64,000 bases of DNA from Phyllobacterium sp. T1293 (lineage in GTDB: Bacteria; Pseudomonadota; Alphaproteobacteria; Rhizobiales; Rhizobiaceae), in the NCBI RefSeq assembly GCF_020731415.2, contig NZ_CP088273.1:2299001-2363000 (forward strand). Direction: 5' to 3'. A model generated the notes under the pieces. That model was given only the letters and a program-made list of their open reading frames with translations. It was not told the DNA's origin and did not search any database. Shown piece by piece: positions 9,613 through 18,238 of the stretch (position 1 is the first letter of the stretch; every line of letters begins with the position of its first letter). The position numbers were made by a program, and so were the translations under genes.

Positions 9613-9802
9613 CTGTCCTTCCGGAACATGTTCACCTGACATTAACCAGTGGCCGAAACCATTCGATAACCACAACAAATGGTTTCCGATCAGAATCGCA
9701 TTTTATTGATCCTCGTTCACTTTTTTCTACCGCCACGCAGGCAAACTCAATCCGAAACCTGACAGATCCTGTCAGGAGTGTTATCGCCAAGAGAATTACC
9801 CG

Positions 9803-10597
9803 ATGAAGACCTCATTGCTGCTTCTGACCTCCTGCCTGACAATAGTATCATTCGGCGCTGATGCCAGTGAGCGCTACGCGACAAGGCCGCCCGTTGTCAT
9901 GAGCCCCGATCTTTCGGCGCCGTGGGTCATGCAGCTGCGTCAACGTCCGGTTGGCACATCAGCCAATATGCGCGACCGGGTTGTGCTGAGCGATCCACCT
10001 GTGCGTGGAACCATTATCAATCGCCGAGAGGCGAGACGCCCCGTTCGCACGCAGGAAGCGACAAACCCGGCAGCACGCGAAGTTTCATTCCGGCGGCCAG
10101 CAGAGCCCGCAACAGAGGCCCAGCCGAAAAAACGCGGTATGGACCCGAAATTTCTGCCGCAGACCGTTGCTTATGACGGACCACAGGCAGCCGGCACCAT
10201 CGTTATCGATACATCGCAGCGTTTCCTTTTCCTCGTCGAAGCGGATGGTCAGGCCCGCCGCTACGGTGTTGGTGTCGGCAAGGAAGGCTTTGGCTGGAAC
10301 GGCACCAACAATATCTCCCGGAAGGCGGAGTGGCCGGACTGGCGCCCGCCAGCCTCAATGATCGAGCGCGAGAAAGAAAAGGGCCACTATCTGCCTGTTC
10401 ACATGGAAGGCGGTCCGGCCAATCCGCTCGGTGCCCGTGCGCTTTATCTTGGCGATACGCTATACCGCATTCACGGCACCAATGCGCCATGGACAATTGG
10501 ACATGCCGTATCCAGCGGCTGCATCCGCATGCGCAATGAAGATGTCACTGATCTCTACGAACGCGTCAATGTCGGCACAAAAGTCGTCGTGATGTGA
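9803..10597 (+). CDS. L,D-transpeptidase (YkuD/ErfK family)
   Basis: A 264-residue exported cell-wall enzyme. The signal peptide is MKTSLLLLTSCLTIVSFGADA. A basic, proline-rich low-complexity linker (about 45-115) joins it to a YkuD domain (about 128-264) with the catalytic set HGTN (His224) and SSGCIRMRN (Cys240). These enzymes form 3-3 peptidoglycan cross-links or, in alphaproteobacteria including Brucella relatives, attach outer-membrane proteins to peptidoglycan; which of the two applies here is not visible. It stands alone, with a strong terminator 38 bases after the stop. Confidence 0.92.
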   Translation: MKTSLLLLTSCLTIVSFGADASERYATRPPVVMSPDLSAPWVMQLRQRPVGTSANMRDRVVLSDPPVRGTIINRREARRPVRTQEATNPAAREVSFRRPAEPATEAQPKKRGMDPKFLPQTVAYDGPQAAGTIVIDTSQRFLFLVEADGQARRYGVGVGKEGFGWNGTNNISRKAEWPDWRPPASMIEREKEKGHYLPVHMEGGPANPLGARALYLGDTLYRIHGTNAPWTIGHAVSSGCIRMRNEDVTDLYERVNVGTKVVVM

Positions 10598-10610
10598 GAG
10601 TTAGTGGGGA

Positions 10611-10674
10611 CGGCACCGGGGGCGGTGCCGGAATTGGGCGGTGGTTCCTTTGGACCGCCGCCCTTCTTTTTACT
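10611..10674 (+). terminator. Terminator after the L,D-transpeptidase gene
   Basis: Two hairpins in succession: GGCACC / GGTGCC at about 10612-10629, then a 9-bp stem GGGCGGTGG / CCGCCGCCC (10636-10663) followed by TTCTTTTT. The T-run overlaps the last codons of glcF on the opposite strand. Confidence 0.75.
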
Positions 10675-11995
10675 CAGCAGCCTGCAGGACAGGCGCTGGC
10701 ACACCTTCTGGTCTCGGGCCACCATAGACCCAATCCAGCAGTTCGACCGTATGAACAATAGGCATTTTTGCAGCACTGGCGATTTGGGTGATGCAGCCTA
10801 TATTGCCCGTGGCAATGATGCTCGCGCCGGTTGCCTCAATGTTTTTGACCTTGCGATCGCGCAGCGTGCGGGCGATTTCGGCCTGCATGATATTGTAGGT
10901 TCCGGCGGAACCACAGCACAAATGACCCTCGGCAGGTTCGCGGACGGTGAAACCAGCGGCTTTCAACAAATCCTTTGGCTGTCGGGTCAGCTTCTGCCCG
11001 TGCTGCATGGAACAGGCGGAATGGTAGGCGACAACCAGATCCGTCGACTGCAGAGGAGCAGGCAGATTAAGGGTTGTCAGATATTCGGTGATGTCCTTGG
11101 CAAGCCCTGAAATGACAGCCGCCTTGTCGCTATAAGCGGGATCAAGCCGCAGCATATAGCCGTAATCCTTGATCGTCGTGCCGCAGCCGGAAGCCGTGAC
11201 GATGATCGCATCGAGCCCGCCATTGTGCAGCTCGCGCGTCCAGACATCGACATTGCGGCGCGCATCATCCAGCGCTGCCTCCTCCCGGCCCATATGATGC
11301 ACCAGCGAGCCGCAACAGCCCTCGCCCTTCGGCACCACGACTTCGATGCCCAGCCGGGTGAGCAGGCGGATTGTTGCTTCGTTGATCCCCGGCTTCAATA
11401 CGGGCTGGGCGCAGCCGGTGAGGATCGCAACGCGTCCTTTCTTTTCGGTTGCCGGTTCGTGCAATCCAGGTTCGGCAAAGCGGGATTTTGCCGGAACCGA
11501 TTTTGGCGCAAGTTCAAGCATGGTGGCCAGCGGCTTCAACGCCTGAACGGATTTCAGCAGTGGGGCAAAAGGACGCCCGAGTTTCGCCGCCGTCAAAGAC
11601 AGCCTGAAGCGCGACGGATATGGCAGCACGAAGGCCAATAATGCCCTGATGAAACGGTTCATCACCGGACGTTTGTAGGTTTTTTCGATATGGGCGCGCG
11701 CATGATCCACCAGATGCATGTAGTTTACACCGGAGGGACAGGTGGTCATGCAGGCGAGGCAGGACAGGCAACGGTCCACATGCTTGACGATCTGCTCATC
11801 GGCGGCGCGGCCATTTTCCAGCATATCCTTGATCAGATAAATGCGGCCGCGCGGGCTGTCGAGTTCATTGCCAAGCGTGACATAGGTCGGGCATGTCGCG
11901 GTGCAAAACCCGCAATGCACGCATTTGCGCAGAATCTTTTCGGATTCGGCAACACCGGGGTCCTGCAATTGCTGCGGGGTGAAGTTGGTCTGCAC
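10670..11995 (-). CDS. glcF: Glycolate oxidase iron-sulfur subunit
   Basis: A 441-residue subunit that carries electrons from the flavin subunits of glycolate oxidase to the membrane chain. Two [4Fe-4S] motifs are seen: CVHCGFCTATCP (Cys25/28/31/35) and CLSCLACMTTCP (Cys76/79/82/86). Two CCG domains follow, with GEGCCGSLVHHMGRE near residue 220 and HLCCGSAGTYN near 357, each preceded by its TGCAQP or YHSACSMQHGQ partner. Last gene of glcD-(ASCH)-glcE-glcF, 3 bases after glcE. Confidence 0.95.
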   Translation of the reverse strand: MQTNFTPQQLQDPGVAESEKILRKCVHCGFCTATCPTYVTLGNELDSPRGRIYLIKDMLENGRAADEQIVKHVDRCLSCLACMTTCPSGVNYMHLVDHARAHIEKTYKRPVMNRFIRALLAFVLPYPSRFRLSLTAAKLGRPFAPLLKSVQALKPLATMLELAPKSVPAKSRFAEPGLHEPATEKKGRVAILTGCAQPVLKPGINEATIRLLTRLGIEVVVPKGEGCCGSLVHHMGREEAALDDARRNVDVWTRELHNGGLDAIIVTASGCGTTIKDYGYMLRLDPAYSDKAAVISGLAKDITEYLTTLNLPAPLQSTDLVVAYHSACSMQHGQKLTRQPKDLLKAAGFTVREPAEGHLCCGSAGTYNIMQAEIARTLRDRKVKNIEATGASIIATGNIGCITQIASAAKMPIVHTVELLDWVYGGPRPEGVPAPVLQAAE

Positions 11996-11998
11996 GTT

Positions 11999-13210
11999 CT
12001 ACACTCCTGCAACCATGCGGCCGGGGTTGAGAATACCCTCCGGGTCAAATTGCTGTTTGAGCCGCTTTGACAGCGCTGCCAAGGGCGCGGATTGCGGTTC
12101 GAAAACAGGTATTGAGGCACGAACCGCCACTGGAGCACGCACCAGCGTGGCATGGCCACCGCCATATTTTCTGATCAGCACCCGCACGGCTTCCGCTTCG
12201 GGTTCGCCTTCCAGCCGCATCCACACAAGTCCGCCCTGCCAGTCATAATAGGCGTCCACCGCAGCCCCCATCCGCATGGATGCGACCAGCTTATAGGCCT
12301 CCATCGGCGCCATCGAAACGCGCCAGACCGGCCGTTCGGTCCCGTCAGCGAAAGGAATAACGTCGCGCACTTCCTGCCAGAGTTTGCGCGAAATATCGCC
12401 GGAGATTTCTTCGATGGTACCTGCCGAGGACAACAATCCTCTTAGCATCGTCACCCGGTCGGCGACGGAAGGCGCAAAGCCTTCCAGCCGCAGTAATGTT
12501 GATGCCTCGCCTTTCAAAACGCCATCAATGACCCGGCCACAAATATTCACAGGCAGGTGCGCAGCGGATGCCACTTCGCCGCTGGAACCCATGGCGATGG
12601 CCATGGCACGCGCGGCCTCATCATCCATCAACCCTCGGATAATGAGCGTTGTTTCCGTCTCCGGCGCGGGCAGAACCTTGAAAGTGATCTCCGTTGCGAT
12701 GCCAAGCGTGCCCCAGGAATTGGCCATGCCCTTGGAAAGATCATAGCCGGTCACATTCTTGACCACACGGCCACCGGATTTGAACAATTCGCCCCGCCCC
12801 GATACGACCCGCACACCCAGCACATGATCGCGCGCCGAGCCCGCCTTCAACCGGCGCGGACCGCACAGATTGGTGGCGAGAACCCCGCCAAGGCTGCCTT
12901 GTCCTGCCGCCTCGCCCAGCAATGAGCCGTAATCCATGGGCTCGAATTGAAACGCTTGGCCTTTCGAGGCCAGCAGGGCTTCCAGCTCCGCGACTGGTGT
13001 TCCGGCTTTGGCGCTCAACACCAGTTCATCGGGCTCATACAGCGTCACGCCTACATATTTCGACAGGGCAATCGAATGTTCGGTCTGAAGAGGACGACCA
13101 AGCCCACGCTTGGAGCCATGGCCAGAGACTTCCACGGGCGCGCGCTCGGACAACGCCCATTGCACGGCCTCGACAATTTCTGCTTCGGTTGAAGGCGTGA
13201 ACATGGTCAT
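11999..13210 (-). CDS. glcE: Glycolate oxidase FAD-binding subunit
   Basis: A 403-residue FAD-linked subunit that with GlcD and GlcF oxidises glycolate to glyoxylate. The PCMH-type FAD domain covers about residues 1-175, with VSGHGSKRGLGRP, LSAKAGTPVAELEALLASKGQ and GGVLATNLCGPRRL, where the usual FAD-pyrophosphate contacts fall. The GRVVKNVTGYDLSKGM stretch is characteristic of GlcE. The start overlaps the preceding ASCH gene's stop region with a single spacer base, which implies tight translational coupling. Confidence 0.93.
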   Translation of the reverse strand: MTMFTPSTEAEIVEAVQWALSERAPVEVSGHGSKRGLGRPLQTEHSIALSKYVGVTLYEPDELVLSAKAGTPVAELEALLASKGQAFQFEPMDYGSLLGEAAGQGSLGGVLATNLCGPRRLKAGSARDHVLGVRVVSGRGELFKSGGRVVKNVTGYDLSKGMANSWGTLGIATEITFKVLPAPETETTLIIRGLMDDEAARAMAIAMGSSGEVASAAHLPVNICGRVIDGVLKGEASTLLRLEGFAPSVADRVTMLRGLLSSAGTIEEISGDISRKLWQEVRDVIPFADGTERPVWRVSMAPMEAYKLVASMRMGAAVDAYYDWQGGLVWMRLEGEPEAEAVRVLIRKYGGGHATLVRAPVAVRASIPVFEPQSAPLAALSKRLKQQFDPEGILNPGRMVAGV

Positions 13211-13211
13211 T

Positions 13212-13781
13212 TCATTGCCCGTCCAGAAAATCTTGGCCGCGTGGCGATAGCCGGTAGCCGATATCGAGACTGATGGTCAAACCCACCTCCTTGAGCTTGC
13301 GCACATCACGTTTGAATTTGACCGTTTCGACGCCAAGCTGTGCGGCGAGATTTGCAGCGACCACGCCCGGATGGTCGGCAATCATGCGCAGGATTTGCCT
13401 ATGATAACCGACATATTCAGCCGCTTTGTCCCAGCGCGCCAGCCGATCCATCAAAGCAACCTTGTCCGCTTGGGACAATGGTTCTTCGCGCAGAGCAGTT
13501 CTCTCATCGGCTTCAACACCTGCGATGGCGATACGATAGAGCGTTCCATCACCATCACGCAGATTGCGGGTCAAAGCAGCAATATTATCAAAACCGGCAC
13601 GTTTGGCGTCTTCCGCAGTCAGCTTGTCCGGGTTGACCATATCCACCGCACCGATGATCAGCGAACCAATGGTCGTGCGCAGACGCGTACCGGCCTTGAC
13701 GGTCGGACGAGTCCAGCGCCGAAACGCCAGATCGACTTCCCCGCGTGCAATAGCTTCCAGCGTTTGTGCCTTGAACAACAT
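13212..13781 (-). CDS. ASCH-domain / winged-helix protein inside the glc operon
   Basis: A 189-residue protein of unproven function. Residues 1 to about 95 (FKAQTLEAIARGEVDLAFRR, then WTRPTVKAG and GSLIIGAVDMV) resemble the ASCH domain, a PUA-like beta-barrel proposed to bind RNA or nucleotides. Residues from about 115 (ILRMIADHPGVVAANLAAQLG, then VETVKFKRDVRKLKEVGLT) read as a winged helix-turn-helix. It sits 3 bases after glcD and 1 base before glcE, so it must be co-translated with glycolate oxidase. A regulatory or RNA-binding role for the operon is inference; it has no oxidase motif. Confidence 0.75.
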   Translation of the reverse strand: MLFKAQTLEAIARGEVDLAFRRWTRPTVKAGTRLRTTIGSLIIGAVDMVNPDKLTAEDAKRAGFDNIAALTRNLRDGDGTLYRIAIAGVEADERTALREEPLSQADKVALMDRLARWDKAAEYVGYHRQILRMIADHPGVVAANLAAQLGVETVKFKRDVRKLKEVGLTISLDIGYRLSPRGQDFLDGQ

Positions 13782-13784
13782 CGA

Positions 13785-15281
13785 TCAGAATCTCGGAATA
13801 TCTGGAAATGGCACCTGACCGCGATGCACATGCATTCGGCCAAGTTCAGCGCAGCGGTGCAATTGCGGAAAAACTTTGCCGGGATTGAGCAGATGCTTGT
13901 CATCAAAAGCGCATTTGACCCGGATTTGCTGGTTCAGATCAATCTCGTTGAACATCTCAGGCATCAGATCCCGCTTTTCAACGCCGACGCCATGTTCGCC
14001 GGTAAGAACACCGCCCACCTTCACACACAGCCTCAGGATGTCAGCGCCAAAATCCTCGGCCTTGCGCAATTCATCGGGAATATTCGCGTCATAGAGGATC
14101 AGCGGATGCAGATTGCCATCACCCGCATGGAACACATTGGCGACGCGCAACCCGTATTTTTCCGACAGTTCGCGCATGCCAGCAAGAACCTTCGGCAGTT
14201 CCTTGCGCGGGATCGTACCATCCATACACAGATAATCAGGCGAGATGCGTCCAACGGCGGGAAACGCCGCCTTGCGCCCAGCCCAGAACGCCATGCGCTC
14301 ATCTTCGCTCTGGGATATCACGCAGGACGAAGCGCCGTTCTTACCCGCAATCTTCTCGACCATATCGATGAGATGGTTGACCTCAACTGCGGGGCCATCG
14401 AGTTCAATGATCAGCAGCGCTTCCACATCCAGCGGATAACCCGCATGCACAAAATCTTCGGCAGCATGGATTGCCGGGCGATCCATCATCTCCATGCCGC
14501 CCGGAATAATACCAGCGGCGATGATATCGGCGACGCATTGCCCGGCTGTTTCGCTTGAAGGAAACCCGACCATCAGTGCGCGGGCGGTTGCAGGCTTTTG
14601 CAGAATGCGCACAGTGACCTCGGTCACGACACCGAGCAGCCCTTCGGAACCTGTCATCAGGCCCAGAAGATCATAACCTTCCGAATCCAGATGCTTGCCG
14701 CCCAGCCGCACCACTTCACCTGTGATGAGCACCATTTCCAGCCCAAGCACATTGTTGGCCGTCAGCCCATATTTCAGGCAATGCACGCCGCCGGAATTTT
14801 CCGCGACATTGCCACCGATGGAACAGGCGATCTGCGAGGACGGATCAGGTGCGTAGTAAAAACCCTCATGCTCGACGGCCTTTGTGATGCCGAGATTGGT
14901 TACACCCGGCTGCACGACGGCGACGCGGTTCGGATAGTCGATTTCGAGAATGCGATTGAAGCGGGACATGACGAGCAGAACCGCATCTTCCAGCGGCAAT
15001 GCACCGCCGGAGAGCGAGGTACCTGACCCGCGCGGCACGACCTTCACATTGTTTTCATGACAATATTTCAGGACTTGCGAGACTTGGCGAACGGTCTGCG
15101 GCAGGACAACAACTAGCGGCAGCTGGTGATAGGCGGTCAGGGCATCGGATTCAAAGGCGCGCATTTCATTGGTGATATCAACCACGCCTTCATCAGGAAC
15201 AATGGCTTGCAATGCGGCAACGATGTCGCTGCGCCGCGCCATGATCGCCGCATCAGCCTTCGGCATCACCAACCCGGACAT
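13785..15281 (-). CDS. glcD: Glycolate oxidase, FAD-linked catalytic subunit
   Basis: A 498-residue flavoprotein of the D-2-hydroxyacid dehydrogenase/GlcD type that oxidises glycolate to glyoxylate. The FAD-binding PCMH core is clear: VVPRGSGTSLSGGALP (near 84), NRVAVVQPGVTNLGITKAV and SSQIACSIGGNVAENSGG. The C-terminal FAD-oxidase domain has NVFHAGDGNLHPLIL and GGVLTGEHGVGVEKRD. A strong GGGAGG site precedes the ATG. First gene of the glc operon; the promoter region upstream carries two palindromes, one of which recurs in front of a FadR-type regulator gene. Confidence 0.94.
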   Translation of the reverse strand: MSGLVMPKADAAIMARRSDIVAALQAIVPDEGVVDITNEMRAFESDALTAYHQLPLVVVLPQTVRQVSQVLKYCHENNVKVVPRGSGTSLSGGALPLEDAVLLVMSRFNRILEIDYPNRVAVVQPGVTNLGITKAVEHEGFYYAPDPSSQIACSIGGNVAENSGGVHCLKYGLTANNVLGLEMVLITGEVVRLGGKHLDSEGYDLLGLMTGSEGLLGVVTEVTVRILQKPATARALMVGFPSSETAGQCVADIIAAGIIPGGMEMMDRPAIHAAEDFVHAGYPLDVEALLIIELDGPAVEVNHLIDMVEKIAGKNGASSCVISQSEDERMAFWAGRKAAFPAVGRISPDYLCMDGTIPRKELPKVLAGMRELSEKYGLRVANVFHAGDGNLHPLILYDANIPDELRKAEDFGADILRLCVKVGGVLTGEHGVGVEKRDLMPEMFNEIDLNQQIRVKCAFDDKHLLNPGKVFPQLHRCAELGRMHVHRGQVPFPDIPRF

Positions 15282-15308
15282 GAAACCTCCCTCGCCTGCA
15301 ATGATCCA

Positions 15309-15331
15309 ACTGGTAAATTATTTTTACCAGT
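15309..15331. promoter_or_regulatory. Candidate operator upstream of glcD: ACTGG-N13-CCAGT
   Basis: A 23-base inverted repeat with 9-base perfect arms (ACTGGTAAA / TTTACCAGT) and a 5-base A/T-rich centre, 28 bases upstream of the glcD ATG. The same ACTGG-N13-CCAGT geometry occurs at 19658-19680 in front of the FadR-family regulator gene. It is probably an operator; its position near the start suggests repression. Confidence 0.55.
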
Positions 15332-15339
15332 GACACCAG

Positions 15340-15362
15340 CAGTTTCTAAACAGTCTAAACTG
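15340..15362. promoter_or_regulatory. Second palindrome upstream of glcD
   Basis: CAGTTT-N11-AAACTG, again 23 bases long, with a direct TCTAAAC repeat inside it. It lies 8 bases from the first palindrome and may be a second operator or the site of a different regulator. Confidence 0.35.
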
Positions 15363-15410
15363 TTGCCGTTCCTTCGTCATGGGGCGGCATGGAGCCAAAG
15401 TGACGCGCGA

Positions 15411-16040
15411 CTAGCTGGAACGCAGCTTTTCGAAACCCGCGACAAGTGCCGCAAGTCCAAATTCAAAGCCCTCATCCGGGGAGATATGTTCAACTTCGAC
15501 AAAAGCTTGAGCCAGCATTGGAAATGCCGCACGCATCTCAGGCGTCAAATCTGGCGAACCGATCTCCGGCATGGACGCCTGTTGCTCGAGCACCGAACCG
15601 ACAACGTAATGCCCCGTCACCCGCAACACATGCGCAGCCGGCACCAGATCGAAACCAGCGGCAACCATGAATTGAATTTGTGCCTCCACGGCTGGAAAGA
15701 ATACCGGACCTGGACGCGAACCCGCATGAATCCGCGCGCCGTCACGATAGGCCAGTAAGGCGCGCCTGAAGCCACGCGCATTCTCGGTCAGGAAATGCCG
15801 CCAGTCCTCGCCTTTCTCAGGGATGGACGGTCCATGATGTTCAACCAGAATCGCCTCGGCCAAAGCATCGAGCAAGGCAGCTTTGTCCTTGAAATGCCAG
15901 TAAAGCGCCGGTTGCTGCACACCAAGAGCCGTGGCAATGCGCCGGGTGGTCAGCCCATCAATGCCGGTTTCATCAAGCAGATCGAGAGCCACCCGGATAA
16001 CGCTCTCGCGCTGCAATTTTACATCACTACGTTTTGCCAT
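15411..16040 (-). CDS. tetR: TetR-type tetracycline repressor
   Basis: A 209-residue repressor starting MAKRSDVKLQRESVIRVAL; a TTG start 9 bases upstream is possible but unneeded. The helix-turn-helix GLTTRRIATALGVQQPALYWHFKDKAALLDAL is nearly that of plasmid TetR proteins. The C-terminal ligand domain keeps ENARGFRRALLAYRDGARIHAG, the tetracycline-pocket region of true TetR. It is divergent from a TetA-type efflux gene, with two tet-like palindromes between them, so it should repress both genes until a tetracycline-Mg complex binds. The assignment rests on remembered class C/A sequences. Confidence 0.9.
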   Translation of the reverse strand: MAKRSDVKLQRESVIRVALDLLDETGIDGLTTRRIATALGVQQPALYWHFKDKAALLDALAEAILVEHHGPSIPEKGEDWRHFLTENARGFRRALLAYRDGARIHAGSRPGPVFFPAVEAQIQFMVAAGFDLVPAAHVLRVTGHYVVGSVLEQQASMPEIGSPDLTPEMRAAFPMLAQAFVEVEHISPDEGFEFGLAALVAGFEKLRSS

Positions 16041-16049
16041 GCTTGACAA

Positions 16050-16093
16050 TTTATCACCGATAAAGGATATGTCTAGTTACTTATCAACGATAA
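16050..16093. promoter_or_regulatory. Two tet-type operators between tetR and tetA
   Basis: TTTATC-ACC-GATAAA at 16050-16064 and TTATC-AAC-GATAA at 16081-16093. Both have a 3-base centre and the TATC/GATA arms of classical tetO (consensus TCTATC-N3-GATAGA). Their tandem arrangement in the 66-base divergent gap matches O1/O2 of known tet operons. Confidence 0.8.
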
Positions 16094-16106
16094 ATAAGAG
16101 TTTCCC

Positions 16107-17306
16107 ATGACTTTCAACAAACCTCTGACCGTGATCCTGACGACCGTCACCCTTGATGCTATCGGCATTGGGATGATCATGCCCGTTTTGCCGCGGCTGC
16201 TGACGACGCTGGCTCATTCCGATAATGTCGCACGGCACTACGGTGTTCTTCTTGCCCTATACGCGCTGATGCAATTTGTGTTCGCGCCGCTGCTCGGCGC
16301 ACTGAGTGATCGGTTCGGCCGACGCCCTGTTATTCTCGGTTCCCTTGCAGGCGCGGCACTTGATTATCTGGTGATGGCTTTTGCGACTGTGCTGCCGCTG
16401 CTCTATATCGGCCGCATCATTTCAGGCGTCACCGGTGCCACCATGTCCGTGGCAAGTGCGACGATCGCCGACATCACTCCTGAACAGAACCGGGCCAAAC
16501 GTTTTGGCATGATCGGCGCCTGTTTCGGCCTCGGCTTCATCGCCGGGCCATTGCTCGGCGGTATCGCTGGCGGTTTCGGCGTCCACTATCCATTCCTGCT
16601 CGCCATGGCCCTCAATGGCCTCAACTTCCTGTTCGCTCTCTTCTTCCTTCCGGAAACCAGCAAGGGTGAGAAAACGCCCTTTTCACTGCGCAGCCTGAAC
16701 CCCATTGGCTCATTCCAGTGGATCACCAGTATCAAAACCCTGACGCCACTGGTTGCGATGTTCACACTGCTGCAACTGGTCGGCCAGTTGCCCGGTGCCC
16801 TCTGGATTATCTACACGCAGGACCAGTTTCTCTGGAGCGTCTCCACTGTTGGCATTTCACTCGCAGCATTTGGTCTGCTGCATGCACTGGTGCAGGGAAT
16901 GCTGACTGGCCCTGTGACCGGGAAGATCGGCGAAAAACGTACGCTGGTCCTTGGAATGGCCACGGACTGTATCGGTTATCTGCTGATGGCATTCGCCACC
17001 CAAAGCTGGATGGTCGCGCCCATTCTGTTTTTCCTTTCCATGGGCGGCATTGCAACGCCCGCACTTCAATCCATCATCACCCGGCAGGTTGATGCGAGCA
17101 AAGTCGGCGAAGTTCAGGGGGTTCTGGCAAGCGCAACCAGTTTGGCCGGTATTATCGGGCCGGTGATCTTCACGACGATTTATGCAGCAACGCGGACCGA
17201 CTGGAGTGGATTGGTGTGGGTTTGTGGTGCAGCGCTCTATGTTCTTTGCATTCCCATGCTGCGCGTCGTCGCCTATCGCCATGCCGAAAGTGCTTCGAGG
17301 GCTTGA
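16107..17306 (+). CDS. tetA: Tetracycline efflux MFS transporter, TetA type
   Basis: A 399-residue 12-helix major-facilitator antiporter that exchanges a tetracycline-metal complex for a proton at the inner membrane. VTLDAIGIGMIMPVLPRLL in helix 1, the loop 2-3 motif GALSDRFGRRPV, GRIISGVTGATMSVA and the C-terminal Q-rich IITRQVDASKVGEVQGVLAS all match TetA of classes A/C closely. It is divergent from tetR, with paired operators between. No transposon, integron or resistance island surrounds it, so it appears to be a resident chromosomal locus. Confidence 0.88.
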   Translation: MTFNKPLTVILTTVTLDAIGIGMIMPVLPRLLTTLAHSDNVARHYGVLLALYALMQFVFAPLLGALSDRFGRRPVILGSLAGAALDYLVMAFATVLPLLYIGRIISGVTGATMSVASATIADITPEQNRAKRFGMIGACFGLGFIAGPLLGGIAGGFGVHYPFLLAMALNGLNFLFALFFLPETSKGEKTPFSLRSLNPIGSFQWITSIKTLTPLVAMFTLLQLVGQLPGALWIIYTQDQFLWSVSTVGISLAAFGLLHALVQGMLTGPVTGKIGEKRTLVLGMATDCIGYLLMAFATQSWMVAPILFFLSMGGIATPALQSIITRQVDASKVGEVQGVLASATSLAGIIGPVIFTTIYAATRTDWSGLVWVCGAALYVLCIPMLRVVAYRHAESASRA

Positions 17307-17338
17307 CCTTCCGATAGTCAGGCAGAAAGAGTGCTCTG

Positions 17339-18238
17339 ATGGATCATTTGAACGATATGGAAATTTTTGCCCGTGTTGTTTCCGCCGGCAGCATGTCGGC
17401 GGCCGGACGGGAACTTGGACTATCCCCAGCCGTCATGTCCAAACGGTTGCGACGGCTGGAAGAAAGACTGGGTACACGGCTTTTGCAGCGCACCACCCGG
17501 CAGATAGCCCTGACCGAAACGGGCCAGGGCTATTATGAGCGGGTGCTTGCCATTCTATCAGGCATTGAAGAGGCGGAAGCTTTCGTGTCCCGCCGCTCCG
17601 AGCAGGCGCATGGTCAATTGAAAGTTTCTGCACCTACAACCTTTGGCCGTATGCATATTGCCCCGCATCTGGAACCCTTCATGCGGGCCAATCCTGACCT
17701 TTCCATCAATCTTATTTTGACCGACGAATTTGTCGATATTGTCGGCGAAGGTTATGACCTCGCCATCCGCATCGCCGAATTGTCGGATTCAAGTCTCGTC
17801 GCGCGCAAACTGGCGCCGGTGCGGCGGTTTCTTGTGGCCTCACCGCGCTATATCGCCGAGCATGGGATGCCATGCTCCATTGCCGATCTCGACAATCATG
17901 TTTGCCTTGCCGCGCACAATGGTGATCCCTGGCGCCTGAATGGTCTGGATGGCAGCATATCACTACGCCCCACTGGGCCAATCCTGACCAATTCCAGCGA
18001 AGTGGTGCGGGCGGCGGTGCTTGGCGGTCTTGGAATTGCCTTGCGCTCAACATGGGATATCGGCCCGGAACTGGCATCGGGTCAGTTGTTGCGCGTGCTA
18101 GAAGATTATGCAGCATCAGGCAATATCGCCATCTATGCGATCTACCCTTCCCGGCAGTTTCTTCCGGCAAAGGTGCGGGTGTTCATCGACTATCTCGCTG
18201 CGCTTTACGGGCCCGTGGCATCATGGGACCGGGTCTGA
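17339..18238 (+). CDS. LysR-family transcriptional regulator
   Basis: A 299-residue regulator. Its N-terminal winged HTH (about 5-64) reads MEIFARVVSAGSMSAAGREL, then LGLSPAVMSKRLRRLEERLG, close to the large CrgA/YhjC-like LysR subgroup. A periplasmic-binding-like effector domain follows, with SAPTTFGRMHIAPHLEPFM and the NSSEVVRAAVLGGLGIALRS dimer region. It starts 32 bases after tetA on the same strand, so read-through is possible, but nothing ties it to tetracycline. No oxidoreductase target is divergent from it. Its stop abuts the DUF3422 stop with no gap. Confidence 0.88.
   Translation: MDHLNDMEIFARVVSAGSMSAAGRELGLSPAVMSKRLRRLEERLGTRLLQRTTRQIALTETGQGYYERVLAILSGIEEAEAFVSRRSEQAHGQLKVSAPTTFGRMHIAPHLEPFMRANPDLSINLILTDEFVDIVGEGYDLAIRIAELSDSSLVARKLAPVRRFLVASPRYIAEHGMPCSIADLDNHVCLAAHNGDPWRLNGLDGSISLRPTGPILTNSSEVVRAAVLGGLGIALRSTWDIGPELASGQLLRVLEDYAASGNIAIYAIYPSRQFLPAKVRVFIDYLAALYGPVASWDRV

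Noticed and set aside
13371..14558. A 395-codon open frame on the plus strand opposite glcD and the ASCH gene.
   Set aside because: It lies entirely antisense to clear genes with strong motifs, and its translation has no recognisable domain; high GC content at codon positions creates such shadows.
15411..17306. The tet genes as part of a mobile resistance island.
   Set aside because: No transposase, integrase, resolvase or inverted ends within several kilobases; neighbours are ordinary chromosomal genes.
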